Shown here: piece by piece, positions 8,772 to 19,977 of the stretch
How positions within the stretch are numbered: position 1 is the stretch's first letter
Layout of the letters: each line of letters starts with the position of its first letter
Assembly (NCBI GenBank): GCA_004764695.1
Contig: SMSO01000006.1
Location: 662,859-726,858, forward strand
Reading direction: 5' to 3'
Length of the DNA: 64,000 bases
DNA from: Schizochytrium sp. TIO01
Lineage: Eukaryota; Sar; Bigyra; Thraustochytrida; Thraustochytriidae
Notes under the pieces: generated by a model
Seen by the model: the letters and a program-made list of their open reading frames with translations, nothing else
Told to the model about the DNA's origin: nothing
Databases searched by the model: none
Program-made: the position numbers and the translations under genes

Positions 8772-10679
8772 CTAGTAGCCAATGGCGAGGCCATCTGCCC
8801 GTCCATCAGAACCGCCACAGAGAACACCTGTTTTTCTGTCCCTGGTGATAATCTGCGCACGACCAAAGAGCATGCGGTGGAATCCAGAAATCGTATATCC
8901 CCCCCGTGGTTTGAACACCTTGTGCCCCATTCGCTCAAGCTGCTCAATAACCTTCGGGTCAAACCCATCCTCAAAAGCAACTTCGCCGTTCGCCTCGCCA
9001 TCGCATATTACAAAACGAGGCATGTCTATTGCAGTTTGAGGATCGAAACCATAGTCGAGCATGTTAACCATAAGCTGCACATGAGCCGGTGCTTGAGCAA
9101 AGCCACCCATGTTGGTAAAAGAGCAAAAGAGCTCTTTAGTGTCATGATGCAGCGCCAAAGCAGGGATGATAGTGTGGTATGGACGCTTGCGAGGAGCCGC
9201 AGCGTTTGGGTGGCCAGGTTCTAAAGAAAAATTCCCTCCTCGGTTTTGTAGAGTAAAACCACAACCTTTAGGAACAATTCCACTTCCAAAACCTTCATAG
9301 TTCGAGTTGACCATTGAAACAGCGTTACCCATTCCGTCAATGACCTCTGTGTGTTTACGCGTTAACCATTCACCTCGTATCATAATAGTCATAGTTATAG
9401 TAATAGCAACAGCGATATAAATGTCGATTAAATAAAAATACCAAAGCAAAGCGAAACCCAAAACGGTCATGTTAGTTATCCGCTCCACTAGTACAGAGCT
9501 TGTCATAGGAAAAGAAACAATGCAAAAATTTCAAGACAGAACATGTGTACACGTACGGAAGGAAACAGTATCACAGCTTGAGACTGGTGTACCATACTTG
9601 ACATCCGCAACTGGAATATCCGGGTTGAAAGCACTCATACGAATATCAGCATAGTTAGACTCAATAAGCTCCTGTGTAGGAACATCCACTACATCAGGGT
9701 CAGCAACAAACTGGCGAGCATCAGCAAATGCAAATCGCATACTTTCAACAAGTAAATGAAGGTGGTCTTTAGAACCGTGTGGCATTGTTGTGGGGTCTAC
9801 TCCACAGCCGCGTCGTTTTGCAGCGCTGAGCAGGTTAAGACCCATGAGAGCAGCAATTCCTTGACCACTGGGAGGGACCTCAAGAATGTCCATGTCCCCA
9901 TACCTCACACAAATTGGCTCAGGGAACGTGCTGAAGTGCTCTGCAAGATCATCCTCAGTAATCGTAGATCCCATTTCGTGTAAGATCTCGCAAATTGCTT
10001 TCCCTGCTCGTCCTTTATAGAAAGCGTCCTTGCCACCAGCTCCCAGTTCCCGCATTGTCTTTGCCAAGCCAGGATTTCTGAAGATCTCCCCAGCTCGGGG
10101 TGGGCGCGCCTCTCCAGAGATCTCGTCTTGCACAAGCATTTCCCCACGTGTTTCCTGAGGCCTGAGCTGACCCTGAAGATGGGCCCATTGCATTGCTGTG
10201 AGACCAGACACTGGAAACCCCTCCTCAGCAAGCTTGGCAGCAGGCTCTAACACATCTGAGAGACTCAGTGAGCCCCATTTCTCCATAGCATCAGCCCACC
10301 CAGCAGCTGTCCCAGGTACAGTGACACAGTGTACGCTTTCGTGTGGTAGGTATTTAGATCCTGCAGGTGCTGCTTCAATGGCCTTTTCAAGTGTCAGCCC
10401 TGATGGAGACCTTCCGGATCCATTTAAGGCATGCACTTTTTTCGAAGAGGCTTCGAAAAATAGTAAAAAGCAGTCTCCACCGAGCCCTGTCGAGCAGGGC
10501 TCAGTCACGTTGAGTGCAGCTGCGATTGCAATCGCGGCGTCGACAGCATTGCCACCATCCCTTAACACCTGGAGGCCCACGGAGCTTGCCAGCGGCTGCG
10601 AACTGGCGACCATGCCATGGCGAGCATATACAGCAGACCTTCGCGAGCGAAAGTGGACGTCGGGGGTCATAGATGTCAT
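8772..10679 (-). CDS. Gamma-glutamyltransferase, two exons
   Basis: Two minus-strand ORFs join through one phase-1 intron (9347-9556) to give 565 aa, a normal length for the family. Exon 1 (10679-9557) carries the large-subunit part: SRRSAVYARHGMVASSQPLA at the start, GGNAVDAAIA, TGLGGDCF and the PPSGQGIA loop. Splicing creates CDTVSFQVIDGMGNAVS, where Thr371 in D-T-V is the expected autoprocessing nucleophile at the new N terminus of the small subunit. Exon 2 adds NYEGFGSGIVPKG, LQNRGGNFSLEPGHPNA and KRPYHTIIPAL, the pattern of the bacterial and plant-type GGT-like enzymes. It would hydrolyse or transfer gamma-glutamyl groups (glutathione and related peptides). There is no signal peptide or N-terminal anchor, unlike animal membrane GGTs, so a cytosolic enzyme is likely. 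Confidence 0.9.
9347..9556 (-). other. Spliceosomal intron in the GGT gene
   Basis: The 210-nt intron starts GTACGTG and ends ACACACAG on the minus strand. It is needed to join the DTVSF and VIDGMGNAVS parts of a conserved block, and both ORFs run into nonsense beyond these points. It is AT-rich and contains short imperfect TAATAGCAA/TATGACT-type stretches. This is the firmest intron in the window. Confidence 0.85.
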
Positions 10680-12990
10680 TCGGGTGCAAATTTGAAGCAG
10701 TCCTTCCGGTCAAGTTCGAGTTATGAATAATTCTGAAAGATCGCCTTTTTGAAAAAATTTCATTTGTTAATTTAATTATTATTTTTAATAATATATATAT
10801 ATATACATGTGCCACATAGTTTAATTTTATTTTTAATAAAAATCATTGCTCTCTTTTTTTAAATAGTCTACTACGGCACTCTTGCTACCTACATTGTAAT
10901 TTACAAAAGGTGTATGCCAAACCATCTGGCGATGTGAATTCGTGATTCTCCAAGTTGATGTTCCTTTGAATTTAAAAAATAAATAAAAATCTCGAGAAGC
11001 GTAGTTTTCATTTCCATTCAATCTTTTGCAATACTACAATTATGTAGTACTAGTACAGAACTTCTAGTTTCCAACTTTTGTTACTTTTCACCTTCATAGT
11101 ATCTAGATACCTATCTATCCTCCTTCTAAAGCTCAGATTCGCTTTCAACAGAAACTGCGCAATCTGCTGCCAGAATGGCGAATTTTAGGCAATCTCGGCC
11201 GATGCTAGGAAGCGAGTTGAACCAGACTTAGATGGAACTGATAGCAACCAAATCATAGGGAAGCTGGCAGCATTCAATACTTTAAAAACTAGTAAATTTC
11301 GTAAGCGTAGGTAGGTAGTTTTTAAAGAAGGTTCTAGGGAACACCAAACCTCCCAGGTCAGAACGGCTGAAGACATTCTTGCTTATTAACATCATATCGG
11401 GATTCTGCAGTCTCCGCACATGAAGAACACTAAATGGCGCTCTGGACGCCGATGCGTACTACGTCGCAGTTCATCCTTTGCCCTCGAAATCGGGGTATCG
11501 GGTAGTGCAGACTATTTTCAAGAATAATGCTGTCCTGTGATCAATCTTCTCCTTTAACAAAAGGCAGATTAGTTTCGTGAGTGGATCCAAATGCACCATT
11601 CAGTTGCGTCATGGCATTTTAAGATAAAGATTGAGTTCTGATGGAAGCACGTATGGGGGTCTTAACAGCTTACTTAGTCACATAGTTGCTTTCACGTGGA
11701 TTGAGTAGAGAAAGTGAATGTATAACTACACCTGATTGATTCAGCCTCAGCCGAAGCGCACGGATGCTGCGAATCGATTTATGAATGAGTCTGATGCATT
11801 CATACCTGACACTTATAGATATTATGAAGAATGCTTTGATTTGATGCTTCTTCTCTGTAGACAGCAAATGAAACCAGGACTCTCGAAGCAAAGCATTCTG
11901 AAAAGCAACCTACAGTCATCGGTTTAAAAGTTCTCTCCTTATACAGAAGCAATGACTTCGGGAAATTGCCAAAGTCGGATTGTCTAGAATGAACAAGTAC
12001 CGTCATCATGGGGATTTAGGAATGGAACGCGTTTAGCAGACCAACACTACCCAATATTCTGGTATTCGCACTAAGACCAACATCCTCGATTGATAGGCTG
12101 TATTCACTGTGGTGCGTCAAGAGATCTCCGAGACATGACACAGTGTATTGGAATACAAACTTTCATGGCAAACGCCCCAAGAAGGTGCAAATATACAGCA
12201 GTATGGACGTCTTGCCTTTGTTTATATACTCATATCTAACCATTACTCATCTCTAACCACAGGCTTCCGAGACATTTCCTAAGTATAGCATAAACAGGAA
12301 AGCCAACATATTTGCAGATATAGACCTGCAAATCGCGTCCTGCAATCCCTGTCAGTAATCTCGCTCCATTCGGTGAGGTGTCACAGATTGCTCCCATACA
12401 CGTCTCCTAATATTTAGAAGAGAAAATATAATAAAGTATAAATATTACGTAGAAACAGGTCGAACACTTTATATTATTGTAAACTCCGACCTTCTTCCTG
12501 CAAAGCTACCCTATCTAGCCAGATACCATGGGGCTTGGCTTGTACGGATTGTAGTATCTCAGGTCATCTCATGCTAGTTTGAGTCTTGCTTTGCATTTAT
12601 TGGTAGCACAGGTTCAGATTGATCCAAGATGGAGACGAGAAATAAAAAGATCCGTTGAAACCCCTGACAAAGTGCGCACGGACGAAAATGGATCAGCGAA
12701 AGAAATGAGGACCCCCCTTTTCCTTATTGAAGAGACGTCAGTGGGGATGTGCGACCATCATCAAGGCGTTCATTTGTGCAGAGCTGGGGTGCAACGAGGA
12801 GGACAGTTCCGGCTAAGCCTCTGCTGCTGCTGCACTTCGATTATTAGTGTTTTCCTAGTTGAGCAAATAGTCGTTTACTCACTCTAATGCCTTATTTAAG
12901 CAGGGCGATATAGAGAGCGCCGCTCCAGAAAGCCAAGCCATCGAGGACGCTCTTTATTTCGAGTGTGACTCTACTTGAAAGCAGTCGGCG
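10680..12990. other. Divergent spacer between GGT and kinase genes
   Basis: No supportable gene in 2.3 kb. An (AT)n tract at 10790-10806 lies about 115 bp upstream of the GGT start and could serve as its TATA element. A 102-codon plus ORF at 12579-12887 has no recognisable features and is treated as chance. Confidence 0.5.
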
Positions 12991-13000
12991 TATATATAAT
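12991..13000 (+). promoter_or_regulatory. TATA-like element upstream of the kinase
   Basis: TATATATAAT lies about 390 bp upstream of the kinase ATG. It is a plausible TATA box if the leader is long; support is positional only. Confidence 0.3.
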
Positions 13001-13038
13001 ACAAGTCGTTTGACAGGAAGTTTTATAGCGCAGCGTAG

Positions 13039-13054
13039 TTGGTTGCACAACCAA
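13039..13054. promoter_or_regulatory. TTGGTTG-CA-CAACCAA inverted repeat
   Basis: Two perfect 7-bp arms surround a 2-bp centre, 39 bp downstream of the TATA-like element, so it would lie in the transcribed leader or at the start site of the kinase gene. It could be a dimeric protein site or an mRNA hairpin too tight to fold well; a DNA site is more likely. Confidence 0.3.
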
Positions 13055-13383
13055 GTTCGCCGCATACTTCATATCTTTCGTGAATAACAGGAAGGTCTCG
13101 TCAAACTATTGAAGTGTGACTATAAATTAATGAGAGGTGCTGGTGCGTACTAGATCGAAGAGGATTTTGCGTAGTGCCAACCCAAAAACAAATCTGCTTG
13201 CTGCAAAGGCGACAGCGAAGCTCGGCAGGGCACTGAAGGCTTGTCAGGAGAGTTCCAGACGCGAACTCTTAGCAGCAAAACACGGGCACAGTAATCTTGT
13301 TGGATATTTAAGTAGAGCAAGGGTTCTTTAGACTGTAGAATAGAATCACAACTTCTGCAGCAAACCCGAAACGACGAGGCAAA

Positions 13384-14958
13384 ATGCAAAACAACAAAAA
13401 GATGAGGCGCAAATGGTCGAGTCTCTTTCGCCGGGTGGTGCACAGGCTGGGATTTGCAGATGGCCAAGAGGTCGCCGTCCCAGGGCCTGGTAAGACAGGA
13501 GCTACATTGAGCTCCAGAGCCAACCAACACAAGACAGCACAGAAAGAGAATGAGAGGGAACCCCGTTGTGAAGCAGAAAATGCTATTGAGGAACAAGAGT
13601 GTGACGCATCTGCGCATTCTGACACGATTTTGAGTGATGCCACGCCTTCTACATCTTCGTCAAAAGAAGCAGCCGTAGCTCCACCAAAGGTTGTCGATGA
13701 AAACCAACATAAACAAAAACAAAATCAACACCAGAACGATTATTCCGCAGCGGGTACACACGATTATGAAGATATGGACTCACAGTCGGGCGGGAATCAA
13801 CTTCAGGACCGCTCCCCGATTGATGCTACAATGGACCCGAGGTCTGCAATGTTTGCTCAAGAGCGACGCAATGAGCAGCTCCTCCGTAAGTTTCAGTCAA
13901 AAGGAACCTTAGAGAGCAAGTATGAAGTTCTTGATGACATTCTTGGTTCGGGCCAGTTTGCTGTGGTGAAAGCTTGTCGCGAGAGACGAACTGGGCGCTT
14001 GCGTGCAGTTAAATTTGTAGAGCGCAAGCGAACTTCTGCAGAGCGTCTTCTGCTCGAGATTGACATTCTTCTTCGTGTCAAGGGCCATCCAAACATCGTG
14101 GGCCTGTTCGATGTGTTCCTCACTGAAGATGAAGTGCAATTGGTAATGGAATACGTTCCAGGAGGCGAGCTTTTTGAACATTTAGTAAGCAATGGTCCAT
14201 ATTCTGAAGCGGAAGCTGCGCGCCATATGCGAAGAATTGCCTCTGCGGTTGAGCATCTGCATCGTCACAATATTGTGCACCGTGATTTGAAACCGGAAAA
14301 TCTTCTTCTCACTTCTCACAATCCGGTATATGCTGATGTCAAGGTGGCAGATTTTGGACTTGCACGAATGTACACGGAAAGTGCTATGCAAACGATATGC
14401 GGAACGTGGGCCTACGCAGCACCCGAAGTCCGCAATGACCCTGTAGGCTATGGTCCTAAAGTTGATGTCTGGAGCATGGGGGTTATTCTCTATGTACTTC
14501 TGGTGGCCTTCCATCCATTTGATCCGCGTGGAAACCTCTCAGAGGATGAACTGTGGCATCGTATTGAGAATGGTATGTTTGATTTTCGCGAGAAGGCATG
14601 GAAAAACATCTCCGAAGAAGCAAAGGACCTCATTGATCGCATGCTCGTTATTGACCCGAAGAAACGCCTCTCTGCAGCGGAGGTACTAGCCCACCCATGG
14701 CTTTGCGACTGTGAACAGCCACTGTTTCCTCTCTCCCCAAATATTAATACTGATTTGGCAGCCTTGCGCGCACGATATGCACGACGCAAATTCGCAGGTA
14801 CATCTAAGGCTGTTTGGGCGCACGCTGCGTTTCTTAACATCCAAACAAACTCAAAGCCAAAGCAAGATCAAACTGCCATTTGTAATGAGGAGAAGGAACA
14901 GCCCACTGCTGACCACGATGTGCTCTTGGCATTGTCTGCACGCGCACATACTACCTAA
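13384..14958 (+). CDS. CAMK-type serine/threonine protein kinase
   Basis: A 524-aa single-exon gene with ATG in context AAAATGC. Residues 1-175 are polar, Lys/Gln/Ser-rich and apparently disordered, starting with a basic cluster. The kinase domain spans about 180-440: glycine loop GSGQFAVV (188-195), catalytic Lys210, HRDLKPEN (299-306, catalytic Asp301), DFG 323-325, the activation-segment motif ICGTWAYAAPE (338-348) and a final hydrophobic HPWL (437-440) typical of CAMK-group kinases. All catalytic residues are present, so it should be active. No FHA, EF-hand or PH domain is visible, and the 84-residue tail shows no clear calmodulin site, so assignment within the group (CaMK, DCLK, Chk2 or phosphorylase-kinase-like) stays open. 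It converges with PIG-S. Confidence 0.92.
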   Translation: MQNNKKMRRKWSSLFRRVVHRLGFADGQEVAVPGPGKTGATLSSRANQHKTAQKENEREPRCEAENAIEEQECDASAHSDTILSDATPSTSSSKEAAVAPPKVVDENQHKQKQNQHQNDYSAAGTHDYEDMDSQSGGNQLQDRSPIDATMDPRSAMFAQERRNEQLLRKFQSKGTLESKYEVLDDILGSGQFAVVKACRERRTGRLRAVKFVERKRTSAERLLLEIDILLRVKGHPNIVGLFDVFLTEDEVQLVMEYVPGGELFEHLVSNGPYSEAEAARHMRRIASAVEHLHRHNIVHRDLKPENLLLTSHNPVYADVKVADFGLARMYTESAMQTICGTWAYAAPEVRNDPVGYGPKVDVWSMGVILYVLLVAFHPFDPRGNLSEDELWHRIENGMFDFREKAWKNISEEAKDLIDRMLVIDPKKRLSAAEVLAHPWLCDCEQPLFPLSPNINTDLAALRARYARRKFAGTSKAVWAHAAFLNIQTNSKPKQDQTAICNEEKEQPTADHDVLLALSARAHTT

Positions 14959-15305
14959 ACAAGATAAAAAAATATATATATATTTTTAATCCATCCGATT
15001 TGTATGACGCATGCAAGTAAGCAGTCAAATGCAACAAGCAAAACTACTAACACAACAGGTATTTACTAAATATGAAATTTCTTTCCTTTCATTTTCTGCC
15101 TCTCCCTGATAAAGGACTGTTCTCTACGCTGGAAGGCTCTATATTGCTATTTGATTCTTCGAATATATTGGTCTTATTTGCTCCAATCAAATCTGATTTG
15201 GGTTCGCAGTGTTGAGCAATGAAGAAAATCACTAAAATTACAAATCGCATGTCAAATGACACGTTTTAAGAAAAAAGAATCTGAGCTACATGACCCAGAC
15301 TCAAT
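14959..15305. other. Convergent spacer between kinase and PIG-S genes
   Basis: It carries the 3' ends of both genes. A TATATATATAT stretch follows the kinase stop directly. No ORF or RNA gene is visible. Confidence 0.5.
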
Positions 15306-16448
15306 TCACGAAGACTTGGCTGTTGTAGATTGTCTCGGCGCATACTTGGGGTCTTTGCGCAACAGCTGAAGACCACCAGCAAGAATAGGTAAAAGTGCGG
15401 GAACTAGAAAGGGCATGAAGACGGCAAAGTAGTGTTCAGGAGGGTTGTAGAGCTGCGGAATAAGTGTTGGGTCAAAGAAGGCTGCCTCAGCAAGCACAAG
15501 GGCCTCTCGCGCTTGGGAGAGGCATTCGTCTGAGACACCAAGACTATATGAAACGGTGGTCTGGCACGCTTCTAGTGCTTGCTCGATAACCCGGGTCGCG
15601 TTTTCAAATGTTGCTGCCACACTTGGAACAATTGTCAAGTGCTCCGAACTTTGCACATATTCACTCAGCGAGCTAAGTGTCTCGGTCGCCGAGATAAGAT
15701 ATGCAAAAGCTCGACTTGTGCGCTCCTGTGATGTGATGGTAACCCCTGTTTTGGCACCAAGACCAAGGGCTTTGCGAATAAACTCCTCAAAAATAGTCAT
15801 GGTCTGTGCTAGATCAACAGCCGTGATAGCTTTCGTGGCCTTTGCGGATGTCTGTAAGATACTCACCCCACCCCAGCGTGGGACATAGAATGCTGTCACA
15901 AGAGTACTATCTTCGTCTTTGATGTGCATTTTATCTACTCCAGGAAGGTATGCCATCAGGTGCACAACGGATTCGCGGCCAGTTTCTAGCAATGGTTCTG
16001 CATTCCAGTCATTCGCACTCATAAAGGGCTCCAAGTCTGCAACTGTCAGCTCACTGGATTTTTGTGAGGCATTTTTTGAGATCTTGGAGAAGTACAAGAC
16101 CTGTGATGTATGTCTGATTGCAGCAAGTGGTTGAATTTGGCTCAGAAATCCATCAAGATATTCATGAAGAGCAGTTTCAAGATCCCATTCTACCACACCC
16201 GATGCACTCTCATCTACGATTAGCGCAAATGACAGAGTATATGCAGAGTCTGCCTTGGCTACTCGAACATTACGCCCCCCACGTACGTTTGCTGCTTCGG
16301 TTACGGCTTTTCGAAGTTGTTGCGCTCTTCCGTGAGCCAAATCAAAGCTTGCTGGCACTGCCAATTCTAACGCTCGTGGGCCAACGAGAACACAACCTGC
16401 TACTGCAAGGACTAGGCAGGCCAGCCTCCACCCACGCACGGAGGCCAT
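15306..16448 (-). CDS. PIGS: GPI transamidase subunit PIG-S/Gpi17, shortened
   Basis: PIG-S is a structural subunit of the ER complex that cleaves the GPI-attachment signal and joins proteins to GPI. The 380-aa start used here is the ATG at 16448 (context AGGATGGCC); the frame upstream lacks ATG. A signal-anchor helix lies at about 8-25. The lumenal part shows family blocks: YTLSFALIVDE followed by VEWDLETALHEYL, QVLYFSKI, AFYVPRWGGVSI and AFFDPTLIPQLYNPPEHYFAVF. A second membrane helix (about 340-363) and a short polar tail end the protein. Human PIG-S is about 555 aa; the missing part lies between the first helix and YTLSF, only about 45 residues here, so the N-terminal half of the lumenal domain is largely absent. 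No frameshift or intron is seen that would restore it. Confidence 0.88.
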   Translation of the reverse strand: MASVRGWRLACLVLAVAGCVLVGPRALELAVPASFDLAHGRAQQLRKAVTEAANVRGGRNVRVAKADSAYTLSFALIVDESASGVVEWDLETALHEYLDGFLSQIQPLAAIRHTSQVLYFSKISKNASQKSSELTVADLEPFMSANDWNAEPLLETGRESVVHLMAYLPGVDKMHIKDEDSTLVTAFYVPRWGGVSILQTSAKATKAITAVDLAQTMTIFEEFIRKALGLGAKTGVTITSQERTSRAFAYLISATETLSSLSEYVQSSEHLTIVPSVAATFENATRVIEQALEACQTTVSYSLGVSDECLSQAREALVLAEAAFFDPTLIPQLYNPPEHYFAVFMPFLVPALLPILAGGLQLLRKDPKYAPRQSTTAKSS

Positions 16449-17396
16449 CCTACAACCAATCTGCTTAGGGTCCCGCAGCAACGCGGATTCCCATTCTCGC
16501 TTTGCTTATCGTCACTTCAAGGCTTGCTCTCTAGCTAGATGTCTCGTTGAACAAATTGAACTTGAATGACTTACTATCATTATTGCCTATTTATAAATAA
16601 ATTTATAAATTTAGATGAGATATAATCAAATTAAATAATACTGTTTTACACAGACCTAAGCTGGGAGACCATAATCATAATACCCAAGGTAACTCACCTC
16701 ATGGCTAATGCCTCAAGTTAGTTTTGGTCTAAACTCTTGGCTTGGGCATAGCTTAATTCTCTTGCAATCAGAGCCTCGGGCACTCATCCGTCTAGACGCG
16801 CCAAGTAAGTTCTAGAACTGCAGGTTCTACTTGTGCGAAGAAGAGAATGATGGGAGAGTAGTTTTGTTTAGCAGTAGTAGGCCCTTTAGTAGGTAGTTTT
16901 ATTGTTTTTGAGTCAGTCAGCGAAGCCCATGAACTTCTACATTAGTTCGAGCTTTTGTATCCTTTTGCTGCAAGCAAATCCCAATCTCTCATCCGTGTCT
17001 GACGGACTGGTCGTCAGGCGGACAGAGGAATCAACGAGTAAGTATGCAAGAAGGCGAGTACGCGAGCAGGCAAGTAAAGATATACGCTAGCGAATAGAGA
17101 ATGAGCCTGATTATCTGTGCACGTTGCCTGGACGTTTTCCGATGGACCAAAGTCGTCGTGAACTTGACGTGGCGTTATCGTCATATGGTCAAAGCAATCT
17201 CCAGAGGCTCCTCGAGCTCTGTCTCTGCGGTTCCTGCGATGAAAAATTCCGATCATAATTTGGACAGAACACTGACTTTTAACCCCGCCGCTTTTTCAAA
17301 TATCACAGGAACAAAGATCGAAAAGCGATTATTCGCTACTACGCAACACCCGATTCAGGCGAAGCTCGCGTATTCTGCATATTTCAATTTTAAAAG
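16449..17396. other. Divergent spacer between PIG-S and M13 peptidase genes
   Basis: Nearly 950 bp that should contain both promoters. AT-rich DNA at 16560-16650 includes TTTATAAATAAATTTATAAA-like TATA sequences on both strands. A 112-codon plus ORF (17101-17439) overlaps the peptidase start in another frame and is judged to be chance. Confidence 0.45.
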
Positions 17397-19652
17397 ATGT
17401 CGACGTGCAAGGCCACCGATGATTTTTACCAATGGGTGAACGACTCTTGGTTGAGTGACCCCAGTGTCAAGATCCCGGACGATTATCCTCGCTGGGGCAG
17501 TTTCCTTATGCTTGTTGAAGACGGCATCCAGGGCCAAATTGGCATCCTTCAGCAACTCAGCGATGCTCTTGATAAGGATGAATCGTCATTGAGTATCGAA
17601 GAGAAGAAGCTCGCTCTTATTTGGAAGGCTTCTATGGAACGCTTCGCAGACTGGGATTCTGGCAAGGGTGACTACACTGCCGCCGAGACCGAGCTTGATG
17701 CTCTTAACAAAGCTATCGGCCCGTCTGCAGTTTCTTCCGACGATGGTTTTGTGCACAAGTTTGCAGAATACATCGCACGTTGCCAAGAACTTGGCATTGG
17801 AAGCCCTCTTGATCTTGACAAGGGCGCGAACATGGAGGCTAGTGATCATGAGATTCTCGATCTCTCTCCGAGCGGCCTCTCACTGCCTTCTCGCGCATAC
17901 TACCTCGACGATAATTTTGCCGAGCAGCGCCAATGGTATCGCGAGCATTTGGATCGTGTAAGCAAGATGATTGGTGAGGATAAGCTCCAGGACGACTTCG
18001 TGGAGCGAGTAATTCGCTTTGAGACCAAGCTTGCACAGATCTCTATGAAACGTGATCAGGCCCGTCAGTACGATCAGTACTATACCATCACCACGCTCGA
18101 CGAGGTCGCCCCCAAGCTTGATGAACTGCGCCACCTTGCAGCCAAGGAGGCCAATTATGCCGAGAACAAGGCTCTTGCCGGCGACGAGGATGTTCTTACG
18201 GAGGCTAAAGTAAGCATCTCCGATGTCGAAAAGGAGAAGATTGCTGACTTTCTCGAGACCATTGTGCAGGCTATGGGACTTCGCGAAACAATGGTGGCAA
18301 ACTACCGCAAGAACTACCCCGATGCTAGCGAAGAGGAGACTAAACTTGCTCAGTACCGCCTCACTGTGTATGACGGAGACTACTTTCGCAGGGTCTTCAA
18401 GCTCATCTTTCGCGAAGCCAACCATGACGATATTCGCGCATACATGCAATATAAGGCCATCCGTTCGGCTTCCGGATACTGCACTAAGGAACTCGACGAG
18501 GAGTTCTTTGACTTCGCGTCGCGGAAGCTTCGAGGACAGAAGGCACAGAAGACATCCGAGAAACGCACTGTGAACTTGGTGAACTCGTGGGTAGATATGC
18601 TAATGGGCAAGGTGTTTGTGGAGCACTTCTTTTCGGAGAAGGATAAGGAAATTATCTTGGATATGATCGGAGATGTGGTTAAGGTAATGGAGGCGTCGGT
18701 GAAACGCAATGACTGGCTCGCGGAGGAGACCAAGAAGCGGGCGCTTGAGAAGCTTGAGAGATTTCGAAGCATGATTGGGTACCCGGACAAATGGAAGGAT
18801 TACAGCGATCTTAACTTTGATGCAAGCGACTCTCTTTTTGAAATGCGGCAGAAGGTCATGGCGTTTGAGTACCAGGTAGAGTTCTTGGACAAGATCAATG
18901 GGCTAAAGGACAAGACCAAGTGGGAGATGCCCCCAAGCATGGTTAACGCATACTTTCACCCGCAGCAGAACGTGATTGTGTTTCCTGCTGCGATCATCCA
19001 GCCCCCATTCTATTCCCGCACTATGGACGACCTGCAATTTAGCCTCCCGGCGCGCCTTCAGGACACTAAGAGTGATGGAGAGCAGGAACTCATCCTCCGT
19101 GCTGCCAACTCAGGTGGCATCATTGCTGTCATCGCTCATGAAATTAGCCATGGTTATGATGATCAGGGCCGCAAGTTTGATGCAGATGGCAACATGAATG
19201 ACTGGTGGACGGAGAAGGATGCTGACCTCTTCACTGCCAAGACTCACATCATGTCCGAGCAGGTGGAAGAGTATGTTTTTGTGGACGGAGAAGGCTCTGA
19301 CCGTAAGGAGCACAAGATGTCGGCCGAGCTAACCATGGGCGAGAACCTTGCTGATCTTGGCGGTCTCTCTCTTGGTCTTCAGGCCTTCTTGCAGCACCTT
19401 GATGAGCAGGGCGTTACGGAGGAAGAATTGCGAATGGCGCTCTGTGATGTCTTCTTCCGCTCATGGGCCAACATCTGGAAGTCCAAGCAGAGTACCCAGT
19501 TCGCAGTTCAGGCACTTGCAACTGATCCTCACGCCCCACCCCACTTCCGCGGCAACCTCTGCAAGAACATTGATATGTTTCATGAGATCTACGGTACCAA
19601 GCCTGGTGATGGCATGTACTTGCCGCCTGAAAAGCGCCTCGTCATGTGGTAA
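17397..19652 (+). CDS. M13 family zinc metallopeptidase (neprilysin/PepO type), cytosolic
   Basis: A 751-aa single-exon gene. M13 enzymes are zinc oligopeptidases of the neprilysin/endothelin-converting-enzyme/PepO family. The start DDFYQWVNDSWL at residues 8-19 is the usual first block. NAYFHPQQNVIVFPAAIIQP begins at 517. VIAHEISHGYDDQGRKFD holds the zinc site: H581, E582 (general base) and H585. ENLADLGG carries the third ligand Glu649 and Asp653. The protein ends in tryptophan, as family members commonly do. Animal relatives have an N-terminal membrane anchor; here the catalytic fold starts within ten residues and no signal peptide is visible, so a soluble intracellular enzyme is inferred, as for bacterial PepO. 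G+C and codon use look richer than in its neighbours, suggesting high expression. Confidence 0.93.
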   Translation: MSTCKATDDFYQWVNDSWLSDPSVKIPDDYPRWGSFLMLVEDGIQGQIGILQQLSDALDKDESSLSIEEKKLALIWKASMERFADWDSGKGDYTAAETELDALNKAIGPSAVSSDDGFVHKFAEYIARCQELGIGSPLDLDKGANMEASDHEILDLSPSGLSLPSRAYYLDDNFAEQRQWYREHLDRVSKMIGEDKLQDDFVERVIRFETKLAQISMKRDQARQYDQYYTITTLDEVAPKLDELRHLAAKEANYAENKALAGDEDVLTEAKVSISDVEKEKIADFLETIVQAMGLRETMVANYRKNYPDASEEETKLAQYRLTVYDGDYFRRVFKLIFREANHDDIRAYMQYKAIRSASGYCTKELDEEFFDFASRKLRGQKAQKTSEKRTVNLVNSWVDMLMGKVFVEHFFSEKDKEIILDMIGDVVKVMEASVKRNDWLAEETKKRALEKLERFRSMIGYPDKWKDYSDLNFDASDSLFEMRQKVMAFEYQVEFLDKINGLKDKTKWEMPPSMVNAYFHPQQNVIVFPAAIIQPPFYSRTMDDLQFSLPARLQDTKSDGEQELILRAANSGGIIAVIAHEISHGYDDQGRKFDADGNMNDWWTEKDADLFTAKTHIMSEQVEEYVFVDGEGSDRKEHKMSAELTMGENLADLGGLSLGLQAFLQHLDEQGVTEEELRMALCDVFFRSWANIWKSKQSTQFAVQALATDPHAPPHFRGNLCKNIDMFHEIYGTKPGDGMYLPPEKRLVMW

Positions 19653-19977
19653 GCAATCAGTATATACAAATATCGACAAATATTCTATTCTTCTATCGTT
19701 TAAATCATTCACTTTCCTCTCTTCTTTTTCATATCACACATGACTAGTTTCTGATGAACACATTGAATGGCCCTACTTCATATAATCTTGAAAACATACC
19801 CTGCAGTGAATAGAGCAAAGGAGCAAGCTTGCAATTGTATTGTGAAAATATGATACCTTGTCTGTTACGGACGAGCACGATAACGGTGGCAAAGAACGCC
19901 TGTCAGGTGGTACACTAGAGTCCTTGACTTTGTGCACTCTCCCCGATCTTCAATTATGTTTTGTTCATCTAAGATCT
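19653..19977. other. Convergent spacer
   Basis: It separates the peptidase from the small membrane-protein gene, tail to tail. T-rich stretches near 19685-19735; nothing else seen. Confidence 0.5.

Noticed and set aside
17101-17439. 112-codon ORF upstream of the M13 peptidase as an N-terminal targeting exon
   Set aside because: It is in another frame, overlaps the peptidase start, and the peptidase already has the usual first conserved block within ten residues.
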